From assembly GCA_001692895.1 (NCBI GenBank), contig KV748179.1, forward strand, positions 558,001 to 622,000: a stretch of 64,000 nt of DNA, written 5' to 3'. Under the pieces are notes generated by a model. The model saw only the letters and a program-made list of their open reading frames with translations, was not told where the DNA came from and did no database searches. Positions 35,560 through 47,658 of this stretch are shown piece by piece. The translations under genes were made by a program, and so were the position numbers. Within the stretch, counting starts at the first letter, position 1. Every line of letters starts with the position of its first letter. The DNA is from Cenococcum geophilum 1.58 (Eukaryota > Ascomycota > Dothideomycetes > Gloniales > Gloniaceae).

Positions 35560-38500
35560 TTAATTAGGGTTTTAAGGGCTTAATATAGCTTTACCTTAGT
35601 TATAGCGTCCACTAGGTTGTCTCCACTGCTAATCCATTTAACCTCTATAATCTTACGTCGTTTATAGGCCTAATATAAGCACATTAGGTCGACTATAAGC
35701 CTTTTCTCTTATATTATACCTAGTTTAACTAGGCAGTCGTAAAGGGACTTTAAATTAGTGTATAAAACTAGGGGTAACTACTCCAGTTATAGAATCTTCT
35801 AAACCGTTAATTTAATTATAGCTACTATATTAAATCTATAAGCTAGTATATATAGTTTAGAAGCTAGTACACTACGGGTTACTTATTTATACTTAATTAA
35901 AGACTAGTACAGTATATTTGCGTCCTAATTATAGTCCGTAAGTACAATTATAAAACCGATTTATAATAATAGGTCTTTGTTATTAGTAAAGGAGGCGTCT
36001 ATAAATACTAGTAAGCTAAGGGAACTTAGGTCTAGTGGTACAAAAGTAAGTCCCCTTACTGCATTATCAATTTGGCACTAAATGCGCTTATTAAGCTGCT
36101 TAATATTTTCTTCTTATAGATCTACTACCTAGGCCGCAAAGGATAAGTCATAGGTAGATTTGGGTTGGCAGACTATAGCAATATAGGCGCCTCTTGCACG
36201 CTGTACAGCATATTAGTCCTTTATATTTATGGTCTTACGGGTCTCTCTATAGGAACTAATAAGGTCCGTAGGCTTTACTATAACAAGCTTTAGGTTTTAA
36301 GCTTAGCGTTCCTAAGTTAGCTAAATTAAGTTGCCCTTTTATATAATTAAGCCTCTGTTAAACTTAATTAGAGTCTACTCAGTTAACTGCTTTTACGGCT
36401 TTACTAGGAACTTAGCTTCTTATAGTTCAGTCTCTTTAGCGTCCGCAAATGTCTAGTCTGCTAAGAAGAGGGTATTATCTATTTAGAGTCCAATAATACT
36501 AAGGCCGTTTAATAGGCTGTATAGGAGGCAGGGGTTGTAGGTTAATTATTCTATTTTAAGTTTACTAATATAGTGCTGGTAGTATATCTTAAACCAATAG
36601 TTTCCGGCTTCTGGTACTCTATAAAGAGGTTTTATAACCCATAAAATTATTCCTAGTTATAGGTTAAGCTTATAGGTTAGTCGTATAAAGATATCCCTAC
36701 TTAAGTAGGTATTAGACTGCATATAGGCTTATAAGATATCCCGTAAGTAAAGGGCTACGGATTTAGTTTGCTGTAGTCCAAACATAAATACAAGTATAAT
36801 CCGTTAACAAACCCATTAAATTATAGGCGATTGCGTAAGGATTAGGTCCTTTTCCTAGTCATTATAAGCTTATATAACAAGCCTTAATTTCTTAAAGGCT
36901 TTATTAATACTAGGGTGCTTAATCTCATTAATAAAGCGTAAGTTAAATATACAGACGCCTTACGGAACGTCTCTCTCTGTTATAATTATAAAGACACCCT
37001 TTTTAAATAGTCCGTTAATCTCTTTACGCCATAAGTCCGTAAAAGGGGTTTCCTATACTAGAACTAATATATCTATAGGCGGAGATTGCTTTGCGGATGT
37101 GCCTATAAAGGTTAGGTAGTTCTCCATTATAGGATTCTTATAAGGGCATCCTCGGCCACGCTTTACAGTAGGTTTAGTAAGTTTAGTAGGTTTTTAGGGG
37201 ACCTCTAGGGTAGGCAAAGGTGCCTCTAGTTTATCTAATTCGGCAGTCATTTCTAGTTTATCTAATTCGGCAGTTGCTTCTAGTTCGTCTAGCTTAACGT
37301 CATAAGTGTTTTCAGGCTAAAAGTAGGGTTTTACAAACGTGCTTTTAAAGCTAGTTAGCCCGCTAGGAAGCTATACGCAGCACATCTCGTTTTCTACGGC
37401 TAGTAAACGGTAAGGTCCATTCCAACTACCGCTTTTACGCCATATAAGGACTTTAGAGTTAAGCGGGAGGTTATATACTAAGGTTATATTAGGTCCGTTA
37501 CGGTAGTATAGGGCGTTATTAATAGTTTGTTTAGCCCGTAATTTAACTATTTCGGCTATTACCTTCCGTATTACAGCTGCTCATTCCGTAATAGACGGGG
37601 TAGGGGGGCCTAGGTTACTTATCTTTAGGTAAGCTCCGTAAACTAAGAGGGTAGGTACTAGTCCGTTAGGGCCAGCGGTATTATTAACGGCTTTTACGGC
37701 TATCTATAAAGCTAGTTCCTTTTAGATATCCTTATACTCATCCGTAATAATCTAATAAGCTCTCTATAGAGCTAGGTAAGCTCACTTAATAAGCCCAATA
37801 GACTAATACGCCTTAACTAGAACAGCTTTTGTTAATATAGCCATAGCTATAGCATACTACTAGAATTCCTTACTAATAAAGTTCTTACTGGCGTCGTGGG
37901 TGATATACTTAGGAGGTCTAACGTACATATTAATCTAGTAGGTCCGTAAAATATCCTAAGTATACTTTACGGATATATTTTATAACCAACGGGCAGCTTA
38001 GTAGCGGGTTACCTCGTCAATTATATATAATACTAGGCTGCCGTTAATATATATAATGTCTATATATACTAAGTGGTTAAAGTTAAGGTCCTTATAAAGG
38101 GTAAACTTAAATTAGCCTAGGAAACGTCCGTATTTCTAGCAAAAGGAGCAGTATTTAGTTAGGTAATCAACTGCCTTTTTATTAACGTTGTTGTGTCTAG
38201 AGCGTTTAAGGACTCTATATAGCTTTTCAGCTAACAGGTAGCCAAAACGGCGGTACAGACAGTAGATCTCCGTACTAGTAAGGTAGCACGGGTTATAGTT
38301 AAAAGATTCCTAAATATAGGTTTATAAAGTCTCTCCCTATATAAGGAATGGGTGTCCAAATCGTTGTATAATTAGCAGGGTAATATACTTACTTCCTAGG
38401 GCAGTTATAGGGCTGATTAAGGTATCCGTAATATTATTATAGTAAACCTATAACCTATCTATATTCGTAAGGCAAAGTAAGAAAGGGGTGTCTGCTTTTA

Positions 38501-40481
38501 CTATATAGAAGTTAACTAGGCTAATTAGGGTCTTAACTGCAACTAATCTAATTAATACAGTTAAGCTAATGCCGAATTAGACGTTTATAGCCCCAGTTTA
38601 CGTAATATTAATATCCGTATTGTCATTTACGGTAGTCCTATATATAAGGTATTATCCGTAGCCTGTAGTAGACTTCTTAAAGGCGCTTATATTAATTATA
38701 ACACCATAGAATTCCTTAGGGGTATAGCGTTCTATAGTAATATATGCAAATAGGTCCTATTTATAATCTATAACGTCCGTAACGGGGGTACTTATAAAAT
38801 GGTTTTTGGGCGTAACTAAGTGTATAAAGGAACGGTCGGCTAATACAGTCGTAATATTAAAGGCTTAGCTGTCTGTAAAAGGTCCGAAAGTAGTTAGGAA
38901 CGTCTCTAGGGTCTCCTATTCCTAGTTATCTAGGTTAAAGTCAATTATAAGGGCTTCTATTAACTTATTAGGGGGCTCCTCTTCTTCCTCTCCTTTGTAT
39001 TCTAAGATAAACTAGCTAATCCATTTATTAAATCTCTTCTGAGACCTATTACGTTCTTCCTAGGTATACCTTATAGACTAATATCCTTCCTTACTACATA
39101 CGAAGCATTTCTAGCTTATTCGTCTACGGGGGTATACTTTTATATAGGAGTTGCTGTGGGGGTTATAGGTGGGACTTAGTTAGTATAGGTGCTGCTAGCA
39201 GTAATGGCGGTCTGTAAAGTAGACGTCTAAGTCTATCTACGGATATTAAATATCCGTAGCGAAGGCTTAAGTACTGCCTAGTAGGTTTAAGACTTCGTAT
39301 ATTATAATAGAAGAGCGTAGGTCATTAATAAGGCTAGTTAAGGTATCTACAGGCTTATAATAGGCGTACTTACAGGGCTCTACTTCCTAGCAAGCCATAA
39401 TAAGTTTATTGTGCAGAAAGTCGTCTATTTAAAGCTTAGCGTTAAGGCCGTGCTATAGGTGCCGAAGGTCTTTAATAAGGATTTACAGACACTCTATAGT
39501 CGATTTTTCGGTATTCTTATTAATTACGGTCCGTAGCTTAGTCGCATTCTATTAGGTAAGGATATCACGCCTATATTCTGGTCCTTTAAAGTAGTTATAG
39601 GTAGCTTTATATAGCTTATTAAAGGGGACACCAAGGGGGTTACTCTTAAGGTTAGTGTAGTAGTAGTTAAGTGCTAGGCCGCGCAGCATAGTAGAGTAGG
39701 CTTAGCTAAACTCTTATTTAGGAATATTAGCCTTCTGGCAGAGGTCCGTAAAGATAGTTAGTTTAAAGTTAAAATTATTATTTTCACCGCTATACTTAGA
39801 TTTGTCGGTATAGAGCTTAGCTAGGTTAGCTAGCTCCTTACCATAGGTCTTTACTTAGGTAGGTTGCGGATCTATAACTTACGGATCTATAGCTTATAGA
39901 TATATAGCTTACGGATCTATAACTTAAATAGCAGGGGTAATTTAGTCCGTATTTTGGTTTACAGGGGTATTATAATCCGTAACTTAAGAGTAGGGTATAT
40001 TTTAGCTAATAAGGTTAAGTCTAAAGCCGCTTAGGTTTATAAAACGAATTTGGTTAAGTGGGTTAGGTATAAGGCCAGCAATTACATTAAGTTTAGAAGA
40101 AGTAAAGGGTTCCTTAGTTTCTTAGAACTGATCTAGGATTTCCTCTTTAGTCTATTCCGTTTAGTCCTTCTTGTGTATTGTGTTATACAAGGACTATATA
40201 ATAGTAACTCATTTATTCCTTTTAACCCATACACCTTAGTCACATAAAAGGGTTTGTAGTTTATAAATAGTAATAGGGTTATAGGCCTTAAGAATAGCTT
40301 CCATAAAGTCCGCAAAGTCTTCCTAGTATTACTTCTATAGGTCGTTATTTATGAGCTTAAAGTGTTTATATTTAAGGATTTTGAAACTAATATAGTTATT
40401 AACGTCGTTTATAGATATAACGTCGACTCCCTATCTCTACTTCTTTTAACCTTCGCTAACTTACTTACTAATATCTGCCAT
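35560..40481 (-). pseudogene. Gag-Pol of Copia, broken
   Basis: Starts at ATG 40481-40479 (MADISK). Zinc knuckle near 39088-39120 (KCFVCSKEG, followed by the fungal Copia C-x2-C pattern). Integrase about 38500-37700. RT about 37300-36400, with LYRVPEAGNYWFKIYYQHY (36570-36625) and the catalytic box GLQTDDTLFLAD (36440-36490, one Asp read as Asn on the actual sequence). RNase H about 36010-35560: FIDASFTNNKDLLLQIGF, LYTDLKSLYDCLVKLG, and WISSGDNLVDAITKVK near the end. TAG/TAA stops are spread through it, fewer than in Gypsy A. The PESG-type RT box identifies a fungal Copia lineage. Confidence 0.85.
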
Positions 40482-40861
40482 ACTATAGTGTAGTATGGTG
40501 CGTAGCGGGTGGTAGCAGCTTATAACGGGTGGGGGAGGTCTTATAACGGTCCGTAAAATTAATTAACGGGTCCGTAATGGTTTGTAGGAGGGTAGGGGGT
40601 TTCCGCAAAAGGTCTAAAGAGGTTTAAGGTTTAAGGGGGTTAAGGATAGGGGTTCCGTATAGGTCTATATTCGCGTCTATAACTTCTAGTAAACCGTACT
40701 AAGACTTAAATAAGTATATAGAGTTAGAGATAAGTCCGTAATCCCCAACTTCTGACCTTTTAGCAGGTCGTACTAGGAGTCTAAACGGGTAGTTGCTGTC
40801 GTGTATATCGCTCGGGGGGAGGTATTAAGTGATTGCTAATCTGTGCGCGCTCACTAATTAG

Positions 40862-41129
40862 TGTTCGTACTAACTTAATAGCACAAGTAAGTCGTATCCA
40901 CAGGCACGAAATACATATAGTATTGTATGCTTATTTAGATGGTAACTATCGATTATATAAAGCAGACTACGTGGTCTATATACTAATACACCTGCCCCCT
41001 AATTAGTTAGTGCTTTATAAGTGCACCAGACGCGTAAGCGAGTGGTTGGTACACTAAACGCGTAAACGCGTACCTAGTGTACCGAACGCGTAAGCACGCG
41101 TTTGGTATAACAGGTGCTGTAATTATATA
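40862..41129 (-). repeat. 5' LTR of Copia
   Basis: Same ends as the left copy; last base changed (TATA for TACA). It begins within a short palindrome, CACTAATTAGTG. Confidence 0.93.
41030..41101. promoter_or_regulatory. ACGCGT cluster in Copia LTR (right copy)
   Basis: Five intact ACGCGT hexamers (41030, 41058, 41066, 41086, 41096) in 72 bp. For the minus-strand element this is the 5' LTR, so it lies in the promoter-bearing copy. Confidence 0.45.
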
Positions 41130-41682
41130 GTTTCTTACTAACAAAATAATATAGGCTTAGTCTGTTTATAAAGCCATAGTGAATAAGAAATAAACCTTAG
41201 TACTAGCTTACTAAATTAGTAACTTTATCTAACTAGACATAAGAAATCTAAATATAAAACGACCTACTAAGAAACTTAACTAAAAGAACGCTGGCCCTTA
41301 TAAGGTTAAGAAGGTTGTTTTCTCTTATACCTACTAACTAAAGCTCCCTAATATAGTTAAAATCCACCCCGTATTCTAATACGTCAGTCCTCTACCCTAC
41401 TACCCTTATATTAGACGCCCTGCCTAAATAGATATAAAACCCTTCCCTACTAGTTAAAGTAGATAGCAAGAATAAGTACTTTGTTAAAAGAATTAATAAC
41501 ATTAAGTATAATAAGCGGAAACGCTAATTTATATATCTTATAAAATGGAGAGGCTTTATTAAGCCCTTATAGGAACCTATTAACTTTATAGGACTTATAT
41601 AAGCCGCAGAAGACTTTTATAAACTTTACCTAAAACTACCGCAGCCCTATTTCGCAGAAGCTTAAGTTTAAAGGGGGGGGAC
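41130..41682 (+). pseudogene. Chromovirus B: integrase C-terminus and chromodomain
   Basis: Continues integrase after Copia: NLNIKRPTKKLN, GPYKVKKVV and YQLKLP, then HPVF (GPYxV...H.VFHV in relatives), followed by a chromodomain at about 41460-41640 (FVKRINNIKYNKRKRQF, LIKWRGFIKP). The one Trp kept in KWRG is diagnostic. A purine tract AAAGGGGGGGG (41670-41680) leads into the 3' LTR. Confidence 0.85.
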
Positions 41683-42062
41683 TATTATGGGACATCTCTG
41701 TAATACCTTATATATATCTACCTATTTCTACCAATTTAGTAACTAAAGATTAACTATAAGATAGCAATTTAATAGTAATCTACGGCAATCTAACGGCAAT
41801 CTACTATATTCTGCCATATTCTACTAAGTTCTACTAAGTTTTACTAAATCCTATTAAGTTCTACTAGAACTACTACCTAAATCTTATTCTACTCTATACA
41901 CGTATTAACTAAGCAACTAAGTCTACAATATATACCCTTTCTTCCCGTTTTTCTACCTTCTTTCCTTATGTAACGTTTTAATCTTATTATATAGTTTATA
42001 TACATGGCTTAATAATATCTACTCTGCTATATATTATCGTCGCTTATACTTACTCCGTGATA
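41683..42062 (+). repeat. 3' LTR of chromovirus B
   Basis: From TATTATGGGACATC to CTTACTCCGTGATA; partner in sequence to the inverted solo LTR at 31509-31826. Contains a five-unit 10-bp tandem array (consensus CTACTAAGTT, 41821-41870) that the solo LTR lacks. Followed by TAAAC. Confidence 0.88.
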
Positions 42063-42067
42063 TAAAC

Positions 42068-43172
42068 TAGCGTTAATTGCGCCTTTATTTTATAAGCGTT
42101 ATATAATATCTTTGGTTTTTAGGTAGTACGCTATTATATAAGTAATATTAGCGTACGCAGCTATATATTAAGCTTCGATATTATAATATCTAAATTAAGT
42201 AGAACTAGTCTAGTACCTCTAAAGCCTATGTAGATATTATTCTCTATAAAGTCTTTTATTATAAGCCGCTTTAAAAGCTAGTAAAAAGTCTTCTTTAGTA
42301 ATATATATAATGCAATTATATGCTAAGGCCGAGATCCCATTGCTATACACGCGTTTTAACAGTAAGAAGTAGGCGATATTAAATAGTTATAGTAGGTGTG
42401 ATAAATATAGAGGTATATAGAGAGTAATAATATTCTTCTCCTTATAAAGATCCTAGAATTAGATTAAGTAATAACTCTTATGCTTATTAATAATAAGGAG
42501 CCTATAGGCTCTAACCTAATAGCAACTTAAATACGTATTAAAGTGGTATAGCTAGTTAACTATAAGCTTATTATTAGTCTAGCTAATAGGGCTAATTATA
42601 ATAACCTATTTGTAGGTAAATTATTATATTAGGTTAAAATAAGGACCTTACTTGTAACGGCTTAAACTATTAAACAAATGTCTTAATAGAGACTTAAACG
42701 AATACTTGCAAGATCAAGCGAACGAATACTATATTACAAAGATATTAAGCTAAGGAGCAAGAGAAGGTGGTAAGGCGACGTCTATATACACATGCCAAGT
42801 CTTACGCGAACCCCTGACTAGGTGACGCGCTCTAGCGCCGTCACATTACCTATAAAGATAAAAAAGGGTAAAATACGCCTCCCTATTAACCTAACGCCTT
42901 ATATTAAGGTAACCTACTTCTAATTACTAGGCTATATTTTCTTCCGTTTACCAGGTTTCTTTAAGCCTATAATAATAAGCTAAGGCGTAATTTTACCTAT
43001 TATAAATCTAGACTTATTAATATTATAGGTCTCTTTATTTTAGATACTATATTTATCTTTAATTAATTAAATAAGTATAAACTAGGGGCTAATAATTACC
43101 GGGTCTATTTATTTTTAACCTTAGGTATATACTTAATAAAGCGGTTAACCTAGTTCTTACTAACTAATTAAC
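42068..43172 (-). pseudogene. pogo/Fot1 transposase, C-terminal two thirds
   Basis: Minus-strand continuation of the frame at 59006-59318, split by Gypsy A1. From the right: VNRFIKYIPKVKNK (end of the CENP-B-type DNA-binding domain), RFIIGKITP and LKKPGKRKK (the FDETGF box eroded to INKSRF), GRRILPFFIFIGK, then after the solo LTR YNNLPTN, AYRLLIINKHKSYY (the DGHxSH Asp is Asn), HLLQLFNIAYFLLLKRVY, ITKEDFLLAFKAAYNK, a one-base frameshift, IENNIYIGFRGTRLV and ISKLNIQLRT. This is the typical order of Fot1/Pot2 transposases, DDE_1 family. It ends at the LTR of chromovirus B. Stops and lost catalytic residues make it inactive. Confidence 0.88.
42653..42845. repeat. Solo LTR of an unidentified element (193 bp)
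   Basis: TGTAACGGCTTAAAC... to ...GCGCCGTCACA, flanked by TTACT (42648-42652) and TTACC (42846-42850), a 5-bp duplication with one C/T difference. With one copy plus the insert removed, the pogo transposase reads FIGKVLILT in frame, which supports the boundaries. No second copy in the window; less RIPed than its surroundings. Confidence 0.7.
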
Positions 43173-43596
43173 TGTTACGGACGCTTTAAGTACAATGTTA
43201 CGACTACTTGGAGAAGAGTCGGAAGAAGCTAGTTAGTTAATTTAGGCACGGTTTAGAATAGAGCCAATAGAACCATGTAACGAGGAATAGTAGCCAAGGT
43301 TATATAATGTGATCTATATAATCTATATAATCTATATAATCCGTAATAGAGTAGATAGAGTACACGTATATTACGTATAAGGAGGATTTTATAGGAGTAC
43401 AGTTATGTATTTAAGGACCCTTAGTCCCTACCTAGATAGTTTCTTCCTTATAGTAATTCTCAGAATATAATTAGAGTTAATCTATTAGGTAACTACTTCA
43501 CCAGTTATTATTACGTTGTTAACTTTAATTTGTATTACCTATATACCTAGCCTATTAACAAGCCCATTATAGTACCTGCTATAAGGTTCTATTATA
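43173..43596 (+). repeat. 5' LTR of Gypsy A1
   Basis: TGTTACGGACGC... to ...GGTTCTATTATA (ancestral GGTTCCGTTACA). Core contains repeated TATATAATC units (43311-43345), shared only with its partner 58577-59000. Confidence 0.93.
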
Positions 43597-43641
43597 TAAT
43601 TACTACCTAGTTACGGTATTAAATACAGAAAGTTAAACAAT

Positions 43642-46600
43642 ATGCCACTAAAAGCAGCTACTATAACGCCATTGACGGCGGCAACTACTTTAAGGTTAGG
43701 AAACGACACTAGTATAGTAGATACTAACTTATAGTAACCTGTAACGATTAGATAGTTACAAGAAATAGTTAACTAGTTAATAGAAAATAATATAACGCTA
43801 GAAAATAGGATTAACGGGATAAAAGTAGTAAAGATTAAGTTACTATTAATTAAGAGATTCTTAGGAGAAAGGTCGAAGCTTAAAGGATTTCTTACGTAAA
43901 TGCACTTTAAGGTTACGTAAGAAGGGGTAAAGCTGCTAATATCTATGGATTAAATAGCATATGCGGGACTATTTTTATTAGGAAAAGCACTTAAGTGGTT
44001 TAAGTTTTACCTTATAGAAATATAAGCAAATAGAATAACGACTACTAATTAAGATGTACAATTTATGTTCTTAAATTAAAAAGGGTTTACGGAGCAACTT
44101 ATACAAATATTTGGAGACCTAGAATTAATAATTACGGCAGAAAGAAAACTCTAAGATATTACGCAATGAATATCGGCAATTAAGTACACCACGTAGTTCT
44201 AGACGCTAGCGACGTAGGTTAAGTGGAATAATAGGGCGCTTATAGTATAGTATAAATAAGGACTTAAGGCTAAAGTCTAGGACGTGATTATTCTAATAGA
44301 AGATGTAGATACCCTAAGGGAATTAATAGATTAAGCGATTAAGATTAATAATTAGATCTACTAAAGGGAACAGGCTAAGAGAGGTTAAGATAGAGTTTTA
44401 TAGTTGTATAAGGCGCAGAGTACGCATTAACTAAAGCTAAGTTAAAAACTATGGTATAGCGTAAAGCTAATAGACCTAAGTAGTATTAAAGAAGCCTATA
44501 AAAGATAGAGTAAGAAACTATAAAAACCTAGAGGTTAAGGATCTAGTAATTATAAAACTGAGGAGTAGAGGCTAAACCAGGGATCTTAGCAGCAGAAGAT
44601 ATTTAGGCAGACTCTATAGCAAAGCTAGTAGTTTAAAGATAGAGCTTATATAAATTATAGAAAATAAGGTTACTTTATAAGGGATTATAAAGATAGTTAG
44701 AGTTACTATATAATAAAGGGAATTAGATTAGCAGAAGACATATATATATAAAGGGACGATAGTGTACTACAAGGAACAAAAAAGTTTTTAATTAAAAGTT
44801 TTACGTTTTATTATAACAACGCACGCCGAATTTATAAAGACGCTAAGTATAGCGTAAGCTATTGGCTATAGGAGCTAAAATCCTTAGAATATAGGGGAAC
44901 TAATAAACCATCGCGAAGGCCGGATATTAAAGACGATAAGTTTAATATAGGCGAAACATTTATAGATAATAAGGTAATAAAGGCAGCTTACTAGAAGCGT
45001 ATAAACCTTAAAGAAGTTATATTAGAAGTAGAGACTAAAACCGCTATAAAGTAAGGTTTAGTAACGGGAATTATAACACCATTAGATACGGCATCCATCG
45101 CTTTACAAGATAAAAGAAAAAGCATTTTATAGGGATTAAGCAAGCAGATAACTACTAGTACTAATTTATTACTTAATAAAGGTAAAAGGCTAAAGGCTTA
45201 AGATTCTTAAGACGAGATAAGAGATAACTAATATTCTTAAGATAAGATAAGGTATACCTAAGGACCTACAATAAATAGAAACTAATGGAGTAGGGCAGTA
45301 GCTTAGTTTAAAGACATATAAATGAGCTCGGGATAGAGTTTCCTATAGATATAAGACTCTTAAGACGAGATAAGTAAGATTTAAGACTCTTAAGACAAGA
45401 TAAGAACACCTAAGCCTAGTTAGACTAAGGTAGGAGTAAAGCTTAAGATAGAAGCAAGCTTAGGATTAAGAATCCTATAGGACTAAGACTTTAAGACACA
45501 AATAAGGGCCATTAACGAGATTAAGAAGTAAGAAGACTTTAAGGATCTACTTATAAGACGCGAAATAAAAGAAACCATAGAGGAATTTAGAGTAAGAATT
45601 ACCTTATAGTAAGATTAGAAACTAAATAAGAGATCTAGCACACTAGGACATATAAGGGACAAAGCACCTATATAAAGAATTACTAATAGGCCTAGAGCAG
45701 GCACACTAAGAGCTAAGTAGCTCGCTAAACTGGAATAAGAAGAGGATTTAGAGATTCTAACTAGGTTCGAAGAATAACATACTAAAGGATATCACGATGT
45801 AGTAATAAGAAGATACTTCCTTACGGATAAGCCGTATATACTTAAGGGGCTATATTAAAAGTAGTATAGGCAGAGACATAATAATAAGTGGGAAGATTTC
45901 TATATGTAGCTAGATAAGAAAGTTATCCTAGACCACCTAATTATAGAAAAGGCTATAAGTTATATTAAAGGAGCCTTAATTATAATATTAAAAAATCTAA
46001 AGAAGTAATTAGAGGACTAGAGAAGCGAGAGGCAAATCTTAGTACCTATAAATAAAGTTGCGACGCTTAGATTAATACGTAAGAGGTTTAAACTTAAGAA
46101 TAAAGATAAGCTAAGAGTTAACCTAAAACACTAAGCATATTATATATTAGCATAGATTATATATATAGATAATGCGTATAATATATATAGAGCACCTAAA
46201 GATAAACATTAGAAGTACCTAGTAAGGATATATTAGGCACTAGATAAGGTAAAGTATAGAAACGCTAAGTATATATATAGTTAGCACCTAGTAGAAGTAT
46301 AAAGCTAAAGGGACTTAATACTTTAGCCAGGAAGATTTCTTACAGAAAAATGCCTAGATAAATAATAGTGGTAGAAATACCTAGAGAATACATGTCTATA
46401 GCATATAAAAGATAAAAAGTAAACTAAATATTAGTTAAGAGTAAACTAAGTATAAATAGGATTAAGCAGCTAATAGTTAGAAAAAGTAAAGGCCTACGGG
46501 ACCAAAGGGAACTAGTAGTAGAGCCTTAAACCCTTAAAGGAATTTAAGGACGACACCTAAATTTATAAGTTAAGTGGCAAGATCAACAGTTCGAAGTATT

Positions 46601-47653
46601 AATAGATAGTAGAGCAATAAGGAACCATATTTTATTAGCAGTAGTTAAAAGAATAGGATTACTATATAGGAAGAAGGAGCATCCTTACCTATTAGTAACA
46701 ATTTTAGGAGATCCGATAGCCTATAAAGGAGGCATTATTAACCTTAAAACAGGACCTATTTAGTTAACCATTAAAGGGAAACAGATTAAGATGTCTTTTA
46801 ATATATTACCATTAGAAAATAATAAGGCAGTACTAGGAATACCTTAGTTATAGAAATATAATCTAAAGATTAATTAGATTACGGGTTAGGTTAATATTAA
46901 AGATACTTAATAATATAAGATATAATAATAAGCCAAGTTAGTATAGTACTAAGTAGGAGTAACCTATAAAGAAATAGAAAAAGGGTTAAACCATATACTA
47001 AAGAGATACCATAAGTATGGTAAAAAACTATAGTTACTAGAGAGTAAAAAGCTAGTAGAGTATATAGTATAGGACTATAAGATAGAGTTAAAACTAGAAA
47101 TAAGTCTAAGGTTCTTTCTAACCTATAAGCTTACATAAAAAGAATCTAGAGCACTTAAAGAGTTTATCTAGGAAATTTTATAAAAGGGATATATTAGACT
47201 ATTACAGTTATTAGTAGAATATCCAGGACTATTCGTACTAAAGAAGAACGGAAAACTTAGACTATACATTAACTATAGATAGTTAAACAGCATTACTTAG
47301 AAGGATAGGTATCCTTTACCCTTAATTAGTAAAATCTAAAATAGAATAGGTAACGCGTAAATCTTTATAAAAATAGATCTAAGATAGGCGTACCATTAGA
47401 TTAGAATTAAGGAAGGCAACGAATAAAAGGCAGCCTTTAAATTAAGAGAAGGACTGTATAAACCATTAGTTATACAATTTAGATTAACAAATATAATAGC
47501 AATATTTTAGAAAAGGATTAATAGTGTATTAGGGGAATACCTTAATGAATTTATTATAGTATACCTTAACGATATTATTATCTACTTAATGACTAAGGAA
47601 GAGCACGGAGAACACGTTAAATGGGTCTTAAAAAGACTACAAGAAGAATAGAT
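43642..47653 (+). pseudogene. Gypsy A1 Gag, linker, protease and RT start, broken
   Basis: Starts at ATG 43642 (MPLKAATI). Gag runs to a zinc-knuckle remnant at about 44650-44692 (NYRKQGYFIRDYKD; each Cys codon has become Tyr and His is Tyr). A second Cys/His-like patch follows (FYYNNARRIYKDAKY). Between these and the protease (VLIDSRA, 46595-46618) lie about 1.9 kb of coding-like sequence: repeats of the type DSQDEIRD (45201-45254, 45346-45405), then a Lys/Glu-rich, predicted-helical region with no family I recognise. RT begins about 46950 and is cut at 47653 by A1b, just after YLNDIIIYL (YxDD with Asp to Asn). Nearly all stops are CAG/CAA to TAG/TAA. Confidence 0.85.
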
Positions 47654-47658
47654 GCTAG

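Larger units (their letters stand above)
34774..41129 (-). mobile_element. Ty1/Copia retrotransposon, minus strand, complete
   Basis: Two 268-bp LTRs (34774-35041 and 40862-41129) flanked by GTTTC (34769-34773, 41130-41134). Internal order on the minus strand is Gag, zinc knuckle, integrase, RT, RNase H, the Copia order (integrase before RT). RIP decay is present but lighter than in the Gypsy elements; CCGTA/TACGG pentamers are strikingly frequent. Inserted into the integrase C-terminal linker of chromovirus B. Confidence 0.93.
20631..42062 (+). mobile_element. Chromovirus B (Ty3/Gypsy), shattered by five insertions
   Basis: Plus-strand retrotransposon whose coding order is recovered from five pieces: protease, RT and start of RNase H (20631-24342 less the Tc1), RNase H to integrase zinc region (30768-31508), a short bridge (31832-31882), integrase core (34097-34773), and integrase C-terminus plus chromodomain (41130-41682), then the polypurine tract and 3' LTR (41683-42062). 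The inserts are Tc1 (21219-22538), chromovirus C (24343-30767), an inverted solo LTR (31509-31826), LINE-2 (31883-34096) and Copia (34774-41129). The 5' LTR was not found; the left boundary is where recognisable sequence resumes after Gypsy A2. The last base is followed by TAAAC (candidate duplication) inside the pogo transposase. Confidence 0.85.

Noticed and set aside
40133..40315. 60-codon minus-strand frame
   Set aside because: Out-of-frame reading within Copia Gag; the Gag frame is the adjacent one with ATG at 40481.
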